From positions 682,001-746,000 of the forward strand of contig NZ_CP040749.1 in NCBI RefSeq assembly GCF_006065315.1: 64,000 nucleotides of DNA. The letters are read 5' to 3'. Positions 37,087 through 46,124 of this stretch are shown in pieces; the first letter of the stretch is position 1; each line of letters starts with the position of its first letter. This DNA is from Aureibaculum algae. Lineage in GTDB: Bacteria; Bacteroidota; Bacteroidia; Flavobacteriales; Flavobacteriaceae. The translations under genes were made by a program, and so were the position numbers. The notes beneath the pieces were generated by a model that was given only the letters and a program-made list of their open reading frames with translations, did no database searches and was not told where the DNA came from.

Positions 37087-38979
37087 ATGAAAAAATATAT
37101 TTATATAACAATAATTATAACAGTTTTAGGTTGGAGCTGCAGTTCCGATGAAGAGTTTTTAGATCGACCACCAACACAAGTATTAACACAAGATCAAGTT
37201 TTTAGTGATCCAAATACTATTTTGTCTGTTTTGGCAGGATTGTATGAGCAATATGAAGATTATGGAAGGTTAGATGATTGGTCATCTTTGGCAGATTTTA
37301 ATGTGGCTTTTTGGTCAGAGAATGGAAGGTATGGTCACTTTCAAGATGATGGATGGGGAAATGGATCTTGGGGCTCTTGGAATTATGGAACCGTTCGCGA
37401 GATAAACTTATTTTTAGAACGTTGTGAAGCAACTACAGTGTTGAGTGAGGAACAAAAGGCCCGTTTTTTAGCAGAAGGTCGTTTTTTAAGGGCTTCCATT
37501 TATTTTGAAATGGTAAAACGTATTGGAGGAGTGCCACTTATTCTAAAATCTGAAACTTATGACTTTAGTGGGGATGCCACTTATTTGCAACACCCTAGAG
37601 AAACTGAAGCTGCTATATATGATTTTGTAATTAGTGAGGCTGAAGCTATTAAAGATGTATTGCCAGCGGATGTAGCTACAAAATCTCGTGCCACAAAAGG
37701 GGCAGCATTGGCTATGGAAACCAGAGCAGCACTATATGCCGGTTCAATTGCAAAATATGGTGTCAATACTCCATTGGTGACATTGTCAGGTAACGAGGTT
37801 GGAATACCTGCTTCGAAAGCAGATGGGTATTATACTAAAGCCTTAAATGCGGCCGAAGAAATAATAAATGGCAGCGCAGGTGGTTATGATTTATACTTGA
37901 AAAAACCGGATGATTTATCGACTAATTTTGCTTCTGTTTTTTATGATAAGTCAAACAATTCTGAAGTAATTTTTGTTGAGGACTATCAATTAAAGACAGA
38001 TAAGAAGCACTATTTTACAGGATGGAATCAACCTAGGTTTGGTGCTGAAGAGGAAGAAGGAGGTAGGATAAATCCTTCATTGAATTTAGTACAAGCATTT
38101 GAAACGTTAGATGGGAATTATGTTAAATTACCAAACAAAGATGGAGGAGGTAGTTATATTTATTATGATGAGATCGATGATATTTTTGAGAATCGAGATG
38201 CACGCTTAGCTGGTACAATAATTTTGCCAGGATCATCCTTCAAAGGAAAACCAGTCGATATATGGGCGGGCTATATGCTTTCTGATGGTTCAATTGTAAG
38301 TAGTGATGTAAGAGGAGGGAAAAAGGAATTGCCTGGAACTTCAGGCCAAGTGCAAGTTGTAGGATTTGATGGACCTATTGATGGACTGGAATTTGTAGCA
38401 CAGTCTGGTTTCTATTTACGTAAATATTTAGATCCAAAAGCAGGTTCAGGTCAAAGAGGCGTAAATAGTGATGTTTGGTTTGTACGCTATCGTTTTGCAG
38501 AAGTACTTTTGAATGCAGCAGAAGCAGCATTTGAATTAGGTCAGACAGATATTGCCGCTAAATATTTGAATAGAGTAAGGGAACGAGCCGGTATAACTTC
38601 TGAATTAACAGCAGGAGATGTTAACTTTAATAAGATTGTACATGAACGCTATGTTGAGCTGGCATTTGAAGGTTTACACTTCTTTGATTTAAAAAGATGG
38701 AGATTGGCCCATGTTGTATTCGATGGTAATGAAATATCTGAAAGCGAGATTACCCAAAACATAGGTTCCGCTACAAAACGAGCTACTCAACCTTATGCCA
38801 TTTGGCCATATAAAATTTATAATCCTAACAGTTCTAATAACGGTAAGTATGTATATAGGGTTTTAAGAACGGATCGTGTTACAGGTGCCGATAATTTTAG
38901 ATTTGGTAATTATTATTCTGAGATTGGTTCAAATATTATTAATAACAATCCCCTTATTGTTAGAAACCCGAATCATTAA
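37087..38979 (+). CDS. SusD/RagB family lipoprotein (arabinogalactan-type locus)
   Basis: A 630-residue lipoprotein (GWSC, Cys18), larger than the mannan SusD. It carries SusD hallmarks: EEFLDRPPTQVLTQDQVF (21-38), REINLFLERCEAT followed by ARFLAEGRFLRASIYFEMVKR (about 105-140), VRYRFAEVLLNAAEAAFELG (about 465-485), ERYVELAFEGLHFFDLKRW, and the C-terminal NPLIVRNPNH. It binds oligosaccharides and lids its SusC partner. It lies 19 bp after the SusC stop; because that SusC is split by an insertion sequence, this SusD may be orphaned or poorly transcribed. Confidence 0.95.
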   Translation: MKKYIYITIIITVLGWSCSSDEEFLDRPPTQVLTQDQVFSDPNTILSVLAGLYEQYEDYGRLDDWSSLADFNVAFWSENGRYGHFQDDGWGNGSWGSWNYGTVREINLFLERCEATTVLSEEQKARFLAEGRFLRASIYFEMVKRIGGVPLILKSETYDFSGDATYLQHPRETEAAIYDFVISEAEAIKDVLPADVATKSRATKGAALAMETRAALYAGSIAKYGVNTPLVTLSGNEVGIPASKADGYYTKALNAAEEIINGSAGGYDLYLKKPDDLSTNFASVFYDKSNNSEVIFVEDYQLKTDKKHYFTGWNQPRFGAEEEEGGRINPSLNLVQAFETLDGNYVKLPNKDGGGSYIYYDEIDDIFENRDARLAGTIILPGSSFKGKPVDIWAGYMLSDGSIVSSDVRGGKKELPGTSGQVQVVGFDGPIDGLEFVAQSGFYLRKYLDPKAGSGQRGVNSDVWFVRYRFAEVLLNAAEAAFELGQTDIAAKYLNRVRERAGITSELTAGDVNFNKIVHERYVELAFEGLHFFDLKRWRLAHVVFDGNEISESEITQNIGSATKRATQPYAIWPYKIYNPNSSNNGKYVYRVLRTDRVTGADNFRFGNYYSEIGSNIINNNPLIVRNPNH

Positions 38980-38998
38980 TAATTTAAAATATAAAAAA

Positions 38999-39679
38999 AT
39001 GAAAATTAGATATTATATATTCCTTTTGGCAGCGATATCGTTAACCGTATCATGTGCCATAGATAATTATGATGAACCTCAATCTTTTTTAACTGGAAAA
39101 GTGGTTCATAACGGAGAAATTATTCCAGTGGAAAACGATCAAGTGAAATTTAGACTTTATGAACCAGGCTATCAATTATCTTCAGGCTTTATAGAAGTTA
39201 CAATAAATCAAGATGGTAGTTATAGTAGTTTGCTTTTTAATGGACAGTATAAATTAATTTTCGAGGAGGGTGAAGGACCATTTAAATCTATAGATACGAT
39301 TTCAATAGACCTCAAAGGGAGTACGGAAATGGACATTGAGGTTACACCTTATTACATGATTAATAATTCACAAATTTCAAATTCAGGTTCAACTATCAAT
39401 GCAACTTGTTCTGTGAGTCAGATAATAAATGGAGTTGATGCTAGAGATATTGAACGTGTTACTTTATTTATTAATAAAACACAATTTGTTTCGGGAAATG
39501 GCGATGAGAATATTGCTCAGTCCAGTGCGGATGATATTTCCGATTTGAGTAATTTGAGTATGCTTGTTGACATTCCATCCATAACACCAACACAAAATTA
39601 TGTATTTGCACGTATAGGTGTTAAAATAGTTGATGTACAGGATATGTTATTTACTCCAGTAGAAAAAATATCATTTTAG
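38999..39679 (+). CDS. DUF3823-type lipoprotein downstream of SusD
   Basis: A 226-residue lipoprotein starting at the ATG at 38999 (MKIRYYIFLLAAISLTVSC, Cys19). A longer in-frame reading into the SusD gene is unlikely because it would bury the signal peptide. The protein is beta-rich (DEPQSFLTGKVVHNGEIIPV, FIEVTINQDGSYSSLLFNGQY), fitting the two beta-sandwich domains of DUF3823 proteins, which occupy the SusE position in many arabinose/galactose-polymer loci. It probably acts as a surface glycan-binding accessory. A strong terminator follows 60 bp later. Confidence 0.8.
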   Translation: MKIRYYIFLLAAISLTVSCAIDNYDEPQSFLTGKVVHNGEIIPVENDQVKFRLYEPGYQLSSGFIEVTINQDGSYSSLLFNGQYKLIFEEGEGPFKSIDTISIDLKGSTEMDIEVTPYYMINNSQISNSGSTINATCSVSQIINGVDARDIERVTLFINKTQFVSGNGDENIAQSSADDISDLSNLSMLVDIPSITPTQNYVFARIGVKIVDVQDMLFTPVEKISF

Positions 39680-39739
39680 GTAGCTATTGTTAAAGAAAGA
39701 CAGACCAATTTTAAAATATATTTGAGTTAGTTTAGTTTT

Positions 39740-39777
39740 GTTACCGGACTTTGTACCTAAAGTTCGGTAACTTTTTT
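39740..39777 (+). terminator. Rho-independent terminator after the SusCD-DUF3823 genes
   Basis: A 13-bp stem (39740-39752 with 39759-39771, one G-T wobble) with a 6-nt loop, followed by TTTTTT at 39772-39777. Confidence 0.88.
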
Positions 39778-39811
39778 AACCATTTTGGTAACTTTGAGTT
39801 ATACCTATGCC

Positions 39812-40957
39812 ATGATTTTTAGGAACATTTATTTACAAACTTTAATTCTTTTGTGGATCTTACAAGTAACATTGTATTCTTGTAAATCTGAAGAAAAAAA
39901 AGAAGTGAAAGTTAGATCAGAAACCTATAGCAATCCGCTTGAAGTACAATTTGGAGATCCTTATGTTTTGGATAATGGTAATGGAATTTATTATATGTAT
40001 GGCACTGGAGGAGGAGCTAAAGATGGTTTTTCTGTATACTCTTCCAATAATCTAATAGATTGGAAGTACGAAAGTCAAGTATATCATGGGAATACCGAAA
40101 ATTCTTGGAATGTAGGCCATTTTTGGGCACCAGAAGTGTATAAAATAAACAATAAGTTTTACCTGTTTTTTAGTGCAGATTGGCGTAACAACCCAACTAA
40201 AGAATTAGAGAACTTTAGGATTGGGGTTGCCATTTCAGATAATCCTACCGGCCCTTTTAGAGATTTGACCGGAGAACCATTATTTGATCCTGGTTATCCA
40301 ATCATAGATGCAAATGTTTTTAAAGATGAAGATGGGCAGAATTATCTTTTTTATTCTCGAGTCTGTTATAAACATACTGTTACAAGTGAAATTGCAGATT
40401 GGGCGAAAAAAGAAGGGCTATATGATACTATTGAAGAAAGTTGGGTATATGGTGTAAAACTTAAATCAGATTTTAAAGGGATTATTGGCGACCCTGTTGT
40501 ATTGTTAAGACCATCTGAAAAAATCAATAGTAAAAATGCGGAATGGGAAAGTAAGTCGGTTACCTCAAACGAAATTAATAGGAGATGGACAGAGGGATCT
40601 TTTACATTTAAGTATAAGGGAATATATTACATTATGTATTCTAGTAATTATTATTTGGGTCCGAATTATGCGGTAGGTTATGCCACAGGGAGTTCTCCAT
40701 TAGGTCCTTTTAGGAAAGCTGACAACAATCCGGTTTTGGAAAAAAATACTTCAAGTGGAGGTGAAGTAACAGGTACCGGTCACAATATGGTGTTTTCTTT
40801 AAATGGTGGTGACAATATGTATACTGTTTATCATGGTAGAACAAAAAAGTCTGGTTTAAATCGGGTCGTTTTTTTAGATGAATTGAAAATATTGGATGAT
40901 GGTAAGTTGATTATTAATGGACCTACCACCGACACTACATCTATTGTTTGGGATTAA
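39812..40957 (+). CDS. GH43 family glycosidase, lipoprotein
   Basis: Starting at the ATG at 39812 (MIFRNIYLQT) this is a 381-residue protein with a lipoprotein signal (LYSC, Cys24). A TTG start 27 bp upstream is less likely because it falls close behind the terminator and lengthens the n-region. GH43 residues: base D49 in VQFGDPYVLD, D166 in PIIDANVFKD and acid E261 in RRWTEGSFTF. The segment HFWAPEVYKINNKFYLFFSA is the conserved second blade. A loop of about 60 residues before the acid (VTSEIADWAKKEGLYDT and on) is longer than in the two other GH43s here. Probably arabinofuranosidase, galactanase or xylosidase-like. Confidence 0.88.
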   Translation: MIFRNIYLQTLILLWILQVTLYSCKSEEKKEVKVRSETYSNPLEVQFGDPYVLDNGNGIYYMYGTGGGAKDGFSVYSSNNLIDWKYESQVYHGNTENSWNVGHFWAPEVYKINNKFYLFFSADWRNNPTKELENFRIGVAISDNPTGPFRDLTGEPLFDPGYPIIDANVFKDEDGQNYLFYSRVCYKHTVTSEIADWAKKEGLYDTIEESWVYGVKLKSDFKGIIGDPVVLLRPSEKINSKNAEWESKSVTSNEINRRWTEGSFTFKYKGIYYIMYSSNYYLGPNYAVGYATGSSPLGPFRKADNNPVLEKNTSSGGEVTGTGHNMVFSLNGGDNMYTVYHGRTKKSGLNRVVFLDELKILDDGKLIINGPTTDTTSIVWD

Positions 40958-41010
40958 ATTAAAAAAATATATTCAGTGGTATGATTTAGGGGTAATATGT
41001 GAAAGTACTA

Positions 41011-41024
41011 TTAGTTAAAACGAT
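41011..41024. promoter_or_regulatory. Weak match to the CGATTTAGTTAAATCG operator
   Basis: TTAGTTAAAACGAT matches the right part of the palindrome at 17776-17793 (TTAGTTAAA, then CGA). It lies 77 bp upstream of the GH5-like gene. Only one half is good, so the call is tentative. Confidence 0.25.
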
Positions 41025-41100
41025 CTACTTACTAATGTTTTTGAAGTAATTATTACATAATTAGGCCGCAGACGCAGAGCATAAAAAAAATATAAAAAAT

Positions 41101-42174
41101 ATGAAAAACAAGTTATTCACATTCCTATTTCTTTTTACATCATTGATTGTTGTATCTCAAGAAAATTTATTAAACAAAAATAAATGGTCTATTGAAAAAG
41201 CAAATCAATGGTATGACAATCATAATTGGATAATTGGAGCCAACTTTGTGCCAAGTTCTGCCATAAATCAATTGGAAATGTGGCAAGCCGAAACTTTTGA
41301 TCCAGAAACAATAGACCGTGAGTTAGGATTTGCAGAGGGGCTCGGTTTCAATACTATGCGCGTTTATTTACATAGTTTAGCATACAAAGCAGACCCAATA
41401 GGGTTAAAAAAAAGAATGAATACCTATCTGGCCATAGCAGACAAGCACGCCATAAAAACTATGTTTGTGTTTTTTGACGATGTTTGGCAAAAATCACCTA
41501 AGATTGGTAAGCAACAGGAACCAGTCCTTGGTACCCATAATTCAGGCTGGGTGCAAGATCCGGATGATCCTGCACACAAAGAAAAAAAGAATTTTATCGC
41601 ACTTGAAATTTACGTAAAGGATATTTTAAAAACCTTCGCAAGTGATAAAAGAATTTTATTGTGGGATTTATATAACGAACCCGGAAATGAGGGAAAACGC
41701 ATGACCACCTTTCCATTACTTAAGGAAATTTTTACATGGGCCCGGGAAATTAATCCAAGTCAACCACTTACCGCTGGACTTTGGGCGTGGGATTTTCAAG
41801 AACTCAATGCTTTTCAGGCTTTGAATTCGGACATTTTAACCTATCATAATTATTCAGATGAAAAACACCACCAGCATATCATTAATTTATTAAAATCTCA
41901 TGGAAGACCAATGATTTGTACTGAGTATATGGCTAGGACGAACAATAGTTATTTCGCTAACATTTTGCCCATATTAAACAGTGAAAATGTGGGGGCAATC
42001 AATTGGGGACTTGTTGATGGAAAATCAAATACGAAATATGCATGGAATACACCCATCAAAGACGGAGCAGAACCAGTCGAATGGTTTCACGATGTATTCC
42101 GGAAAGATGGAACACCATATAGTCAAGACGAAATAGATTTAATAAAGAAATTAATCGCTAAAACTAATAAATAA
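41101..42174 (+). CDS. GH5-like (clan GH-A) glycoside hydrolase, secreted
   Basis: A 357-residue TIM-barrel enzyme with a signal peptide ending near residue 19 (LIVVSQ). The clan GH-A pattern is clear: the Arg strand TMRVYLHS (85-92), acid/base E193 in LLWDLYNEPGN after beta-4, the HNY strand (249-251) and nucleophile E275 in MICTEYMART after beta-7. It is a retaining hydrolase, but the branch is not one with an activity I can name. Plausible substrates are beta-galactan, beta-mannan or beta-xylan fragments. It runs into the epimerase gene after 5 bp, so these and the following gene form one operon. Confidence 0.8.
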   Translation: MKNKLFTFLFLFTSLIVVSQENLLNKNKWSIEKANQWYDNHNWIIGANFVPSSAINQLEMWQAETFDPETIDRELGFAEGLGFNTMRVYLHSLAYKADPIGLKKRMNTYLAIADKHAIKTMFVFFDDVWQKSPKIGKQQEPVLGTHNSGWVQDPDDPAHKEKKNFIALEIYVKDILKTFASDKRILLWDLYNEPGNEGKRMTTFPLLKEIFTWAREINPSQPLTAGLWAWDFQELNAFQALNSDILTYHNYSDEKHHQHIINLLKSHGRPMICTEYMARTNNSYFANILPILNSENVGAINWGLVDGKSNTKYAWNTPIKDGAEPVEWFHDVFRKDGTPYSQDEIDLIKKLIAKTNK

Positions 42175-42179
42175 GAAAC

Positions 42180-43355
42180 ATGAAAAAAATTAAAGCATTT
42201 ATAACTTTTTTTTTATTAATAGTAATGGTATCCTGTAAAGGAAATGTAAACAAAGAATCTTTCACTGAAGAAACGGAAAGGCCTAAGACACTTCAATTCA
42301 AAACATCATTAATAAATACTAGCTTTGATACTATTATTGACTTAAAACCTGTTAAGTTGTATTGGCTGAAAAATGATGATGTAAGATTAGCCATTACTAA
42401 TTTAGGTGGAAGATTCGTTGGACTTTGGGTAAAAGATGTAAATGGCGAATTTACCGATGTAGTAGTTGGTCACGGTAGTGCCAAAGATTATGTAAATTCT
42501 GGAGAACGTTATTTTGGAGCTACAATTGGTCGTGTTGGGAATCGAATTGCTAAAGGGAAATTTAGGTTAAATGGAGAAACATTTAATATACCTATCAATA
42601 ATGGTGAAAATTCTTTGCATGGCGGTAAAAATGGTTTTCAAGAAGTTGTTTGGGATGCAGAACAACACAATAATACTAAACTAATTTTAAGGTATTTGTC
42701 ACCTGATATGGAAGAGGGGTTTCCTGGGAACTTACAAACTCAAGTTACATATTCTCTAATTGAAGGCAACATTATAAAGATGGAATATCAAGCTACTACG
42801 GATAGACCTACAATAGTAAACCTAACCAATCACGCTTTTTTTAATTTAAATGGTGAAGGTAGTGGAACAATTCTAAATCATAAATTACAAATTTATGCAG
42901 ATAAATATACTCCTGTTGAACAAGGTTTAATTCCCACAGGAAAAATAGAAGATTTAAAGGGAACTCCTTTTGATTTTACTACACCTAGGACTATTGGTCA
43001 AAATATTAATGTCTCTAATAAACAATTGGAATATGGTGGGGGATATGATCATAATTATGTGCTCAACCAGACTAAATCACGTAATATGAACCATGCAGCG
43101 ACAATTGTGGGTGATAAAACAAATATTCAGATGGAAGTATTTACTATAGAGCCTGGACTCCAGTTTTATAGTGGTAATTTTATGCAGTCCGAAAATATAT
43201 TCAAATCAGGTGCAAAAGATGATTACAGGACTGCATTTTGTCTAGAAACACAACATTTTCCTGATTCACCAAATCAATCAAATTTTCCTTCAATTGTTTT
43301 AAACCCAAATGAAACATATTATACCGTTTCAGAATATCAATTTTCAATCAAATAA
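42180..43355 (+). CDS. galM: Aldose 1-epimerase (galactose mutarotase), lipoprotein
   Basis: A 391-residue mutarotase with a lipoprotein signal (VMVSC, Cys19), so it works in the envelope rather than the cytoplasm. Family motifs are GATIGRVGNRIAKGKF (about 117-132), NSLHGGKNGFQEVVWD (about 143-158), the catalytic His in NLTNHAFFNLNG (about 217-228), TIEPGLQFYSGN and the catalytic Glu in FCLETQHFPDSPNQ (about 355). It interconverts alpha and beta anomers of freed galactose or a similar sugar before transport. It lies 5 bp after the GH5-like gene and 7 bp before the next gene. Confidence 0.92.
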   Translation: MKKIKAFITFFLLIVMVSCKGNVNKESFTEETERPKTLQFKTSLINTSFDTIIDLKPVKLYWLKNDDVRLAITNLGGRFVGLWVKDVNGEFTDVVVGHGSAKDYVNSGERYFGATIGRVGNRIAKGKFRLNGETFNIPINNGENSLHGGKNGFQEVVWDAEQHNNTKLILRYLSPDMEEGFPGNLQTQVTYSLIEGNIIKMEYQATTDRPTIVNLTNHAFFNLNGEGSGTILNHKLQIYADKYTPVEQGLIPTGKIEDLKGTPFDFTTPRTIGQNINVSNKQLEYGGGYDHNYVLNQTKSRNMNHAATIVGDKTNIQMEVFTIEPGLQFYSGNFMQSENIFKSGAKDDYRTAFCLETQHFPDSPNQSNFPSIVLNPNETYYTVSEYQFSIK

Positions 43356-43362
43356 TACTATT

Positions 43363-45810
43363 ATGAAAAAAAAATATTTTACACTGTTATTTTCAATTTA
43401 TACTTTTATATCGGGAATAGCTCAAGAACGTCAGGCACCTGCCTATCCGTTGATTACTCATGACCCTTATTTTAGTATTTGGTCTATGGGAGATGAGATC
43501 AATTCAACTACGACAAGACATTGGACCAATAAACCACATTCTTTAGTTGGGATGATTAATGTAGACGGTACTAGGTATCGATTTTTAGGAAAAAATGCTG
43601 TAGGTTATCACGATGTAGTTCCAGTTTCAAGAAATGGTAAAATTACAGAACAAAAACCGGGATCCGGTTGGGAAAAAAACAGGTTTGATGACAGTACATG
43701 GAAAACAGCTAAAGCTCCTTATGGGAACGAGGGTGTTGCCTTTACTACATGGAAAACGGAAAATCTTTGGTGGCGTAAAAAATTCAATTTAGAATCTATA
43801 AATTTAGAAGAACTTTTCTTGAAAATATCCCATGATGATGATGTGGATGTATATTTAAATGGCGAAAGAGTCTATAATTGTGAAGAGTGTTGGACGGACC
43901 AGAATGAATATAAATACTACCCTATTTCGAATTCAATAAAGGCCAAGTTAAAAAAGAAAAATAATATTTTGGCCATACACGTAAAGAACAACCGGGGTGG
44001 TCAATGGTTGAATGCAGGTATTGTGGAAAAAAGAAAAGATAAAAGCGCAGCACTTCAAGCTACACAAACCAACCTTAATCTTAGTGCCACACAAACCTCT
44101 TATGTATTAACTTGTGGGGGTGTGGACGTGTATTTGAACTTTACGACACCTGCACTGATGGATGATCTTGATTTGTTATCAAGACCTGTTTCTTATATTT
44201 CCATAAAAACTGTACCTAATGATAATAAAAAGCATGAGGTGCAAGTCTTTTTTGGGGCCTCTTCATTAATTGCGGCTAATGATGAGAGTCAAATGATGAT
44301 CGCACAAAAATCAGCTACTGAACATCTAAATTACCTAAAAGTAGGAACAAAAGATCAGCCTGTTTTGGAAAAAAAAGGTGACATAATAGGTATTGATTGG
44401 GGCTATTTGTATGTGGCTACACCTAAAAGTGCAAGGGCAACTCAAAATGTTACTTCTATTGAAAATACAAAAATAGATTTATTAAATGGTAAGCATAGTA
44501 AATTTCAAAATACAGGAAAACAATTGATGTTAAATACGATGTTCCCAAAAGAAAAAATAGATTCACCAAAAGAATACTTATTGTTATTAGGTTATGATGA
44601 CCTTTATTCTATTAATTATTTTGGTAAAAATCTTCATCCTTGGTGGAATAAAGATGGAAAAAACTCATTACCGAAAGAATTGACTAAGGCATTTATAGAT
44701 TATGAGGAAATTATTAAAAAATGTAATCTTTTTGATAAAGAACTTCGTAATGATGCTTTAGCTGCTGGAGGGGAGAAATATGCCAAACTACTTGAAATTG
44801 GTTATCGCCAAAGTATTGCTGCCCATAAATTAGTGGAAAGCCCAGATGGAGAAATTCTTTTTTTATCTAAAGAAAACAATAGTAATGGATCCATAAACAC
44901 TGTAGATGTCACCTACCCGTCTGCACCTTTGTTTTTAATTTACAACCCCGATCTTTTAAAAGGGATGCTCAATGGTATATTTTATTATAGTGAAAGTGGA
45001 AAATGGAAAAAGCCTTTCCCTGCACATGATATTGGTACTTACCCTGTTGCAACAGGCCAGACTTACGGTGAAGATATGCCAATTGAAGAGGCTGGAAACA
45101 TGCTTGCTTTAACTGCTGCCATAACAAAAGCCGAGGGAAATGCATCTTTTGCGGAAAAACATTGGGAGACGATAACAACATGGGCAAATTATCTTGTAGA
45201 AGAAGGGTTAGATCCGGCCAATCAACTTTGTACTGATGATTTTTCTGGACATCTTGCACGTAATGCCAACCTTTCAATTAAAGCTATTGTTGGTGTTGGT
45301 GGTTATGGTTATATGGCAAAATTGTTGGGCAAAACTAACGTTGCTGATGAATATACTAAAAAGGCAAAAACAATGGCTAAACAATGGATGGAGTTGGCGG
45401 ATGCAGGTGATCATTATGCGCTAACTTTTGATGACAAAAAGACTTGGAGCCAAAAATACAATCTAGTTTGGGATAAAATGATAAAACTAGATTTGTTTCC
45501 TAAAAAAGTATATGAAACTGAATTGAAATTTTACAATACCAAGAATAATAAATACGGATTACCATTGGATAACAGGTCGGATTATAGTAAGTCTGACTGG
45601 ATTTTATGGACAGCAACTTTAACGAATTCCAAATCTGATTTTCAAGTATTTGCCGACCCTATTTATTCTTTTGCAAAAGAAACTAAAGATCGTGTGCCTA
45701 TGAGCGACTGGCATTGGACAACGAGTGGTGATATGAGAGGTTTTAAAGCAAGAAGTGTAGTAGGCGGCTATTTTATAAAATTGTTAGATTATAAATGGAA
45801 TAACCTCTAA
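43363..45810 (+). CDS. Glutaminase-A-like (DUF4964/5127/4965/1793) secreted protein
   Basis: Starting at the ATG at 43363, which gives a signal peptide (TFISGIAQ), the product is 815 residues. An N-terminal DUF4964-like segment holds PLITHDPYFSIWSMGDE (about 25-41). An extra beta-sandwich resembling a GH2 sugar-binding domain is inserted (about 90-215, GWEKNRFDDSTWKTAKAPYG ... DDDVDVYLNGERVYNC). The family's DUF5127 and alpha/alpha-barrel C-terminus follow (about 440-815, YRQSIAAHKLVESPDGE, FPAHDIGTYPVATGQTYGED, DDFSGHLARNANLSIKAI). The fungal relative was described as a glutaminase. In Bacteroidetes sugar loci a glycosidase-like role is equally possible. The real substrate is unknown. Confidence 0.8.
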   Translation: MKKKYFTLLFSIYTFISGIAQERQAPAYPLITHDPYFSIWSMGDEINSTTTRHWTNKPHSLVGMINVDGTRYRFLGKNAVGYHDVVPVSRNGKITEQKPGSGWEKNRFDDSTWKTAKAPYGNEGVAFTTWKTENLWWRKKFNLESINLEELFLKISHDDDVDVYLNGERVYNCEECWTDQNEYKYYPISNSIKAKLKKKNNILAIHVKNNRGGQWLNAGIVEKRKDKSAALQATQTNLNLSATQTSYVLTCGGVDVYLNFTTPALMDDLDLLSRPVSYISIKTVPNDNKKHEVQVFFGASSLIAANDESQMMIAQKSATEHLNYLKVGTKDQPVLEKKGDIIGIDWGYLYVATPKSARATQNVTSIENTKIDLLNGKHSKFQNTGKQLMLNTMFPKEKIDSPKEYLLLLGYDDLYSINYFGKNLHPWWNKDGKNSLPKELTKAFIDYEEIIKKCNLFDKELRNDALAAGGEKYAKLLEIGYRQSIAAHKLVESPDGEILFLSKENNSNGSINTVDVTYPSAPLFLIYNPDLLKGMLNGIFYYSESGKWKKPFPAHDIGTYPVATGQTYGEDMPIEEAGNMLALTAAITKAEGNASFAEKHWETITTWANYLVEEGLDPANQLCTDDFSGHLARNANLSIKAIVGVGGYGYMAKLLGKTNVADEYTKKAKTMAKQWMELADAGDHYALTFDDKKTWSQKYNLVWDKMIKLDLFPKKVYETELKFYNTKNNKYGLPLDNRSDYSKSDWILWTATLTNSKSDFQVFADPIYSFAKETKDRVPMSDWHWTTSGDMRGFKARSVVGGYFIKLLDYKWNNL

Positions 45811-46124
45811 GAAAGTAGTAAGGAATTTAATAAAGCCAAAATTGGTAGCAAGATTTCATTGGGAAAATGCTCTTCGTTGCAATTAAGGGTATCTATTAAT
45901 TATATATTCCATCATCATCATCATCATCATCATGGGATATTCAAGATTATTAACCATATTCATTTTTTTTAATCGAAAATGGATAACATGAGAATGGATA
46001 ATTATAAATTTATTTAAGTAAAATAGATGTCAATTTCTTTTCAAGTTTTGATCAATAGATTATTTGATTCTTAAAATAGAAATACAGAGTTACTTCACTT
46101 GAATATTTATAATAATAGTAAACA
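45811..46124. other. Intergenic region before galT with a CAT microsatellite
   Basis: 314 bp without a gene. It contains eight tandem CAT units at 45910-45933. No clear terminator or promoter was recognised. Confidence 0.5.
45910..45933. repeat. (CAT)8 trinucleotide repeat
   Basis: Eight uninterrupted CAT units, flanked by TTC and GGG, about 190 bp upstream of galT. It lies outside any coding frame I accept. Confidence 0.95.

Noticed and set aside
38876..38998. Longer N-terminus for the DUF3823-type gene overlapping SusD
   Set aside because: The extra 41 residues would precede a clear lipoprotein signal beginning at 38999. The overlap with SusD in another frame is chance.
45910..45933. CAT repeat as a CRISPR or a phase-variable coding repeat
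   Set aside because: It has no spacers and no open gene spans it. Kept only as a microsatellite.
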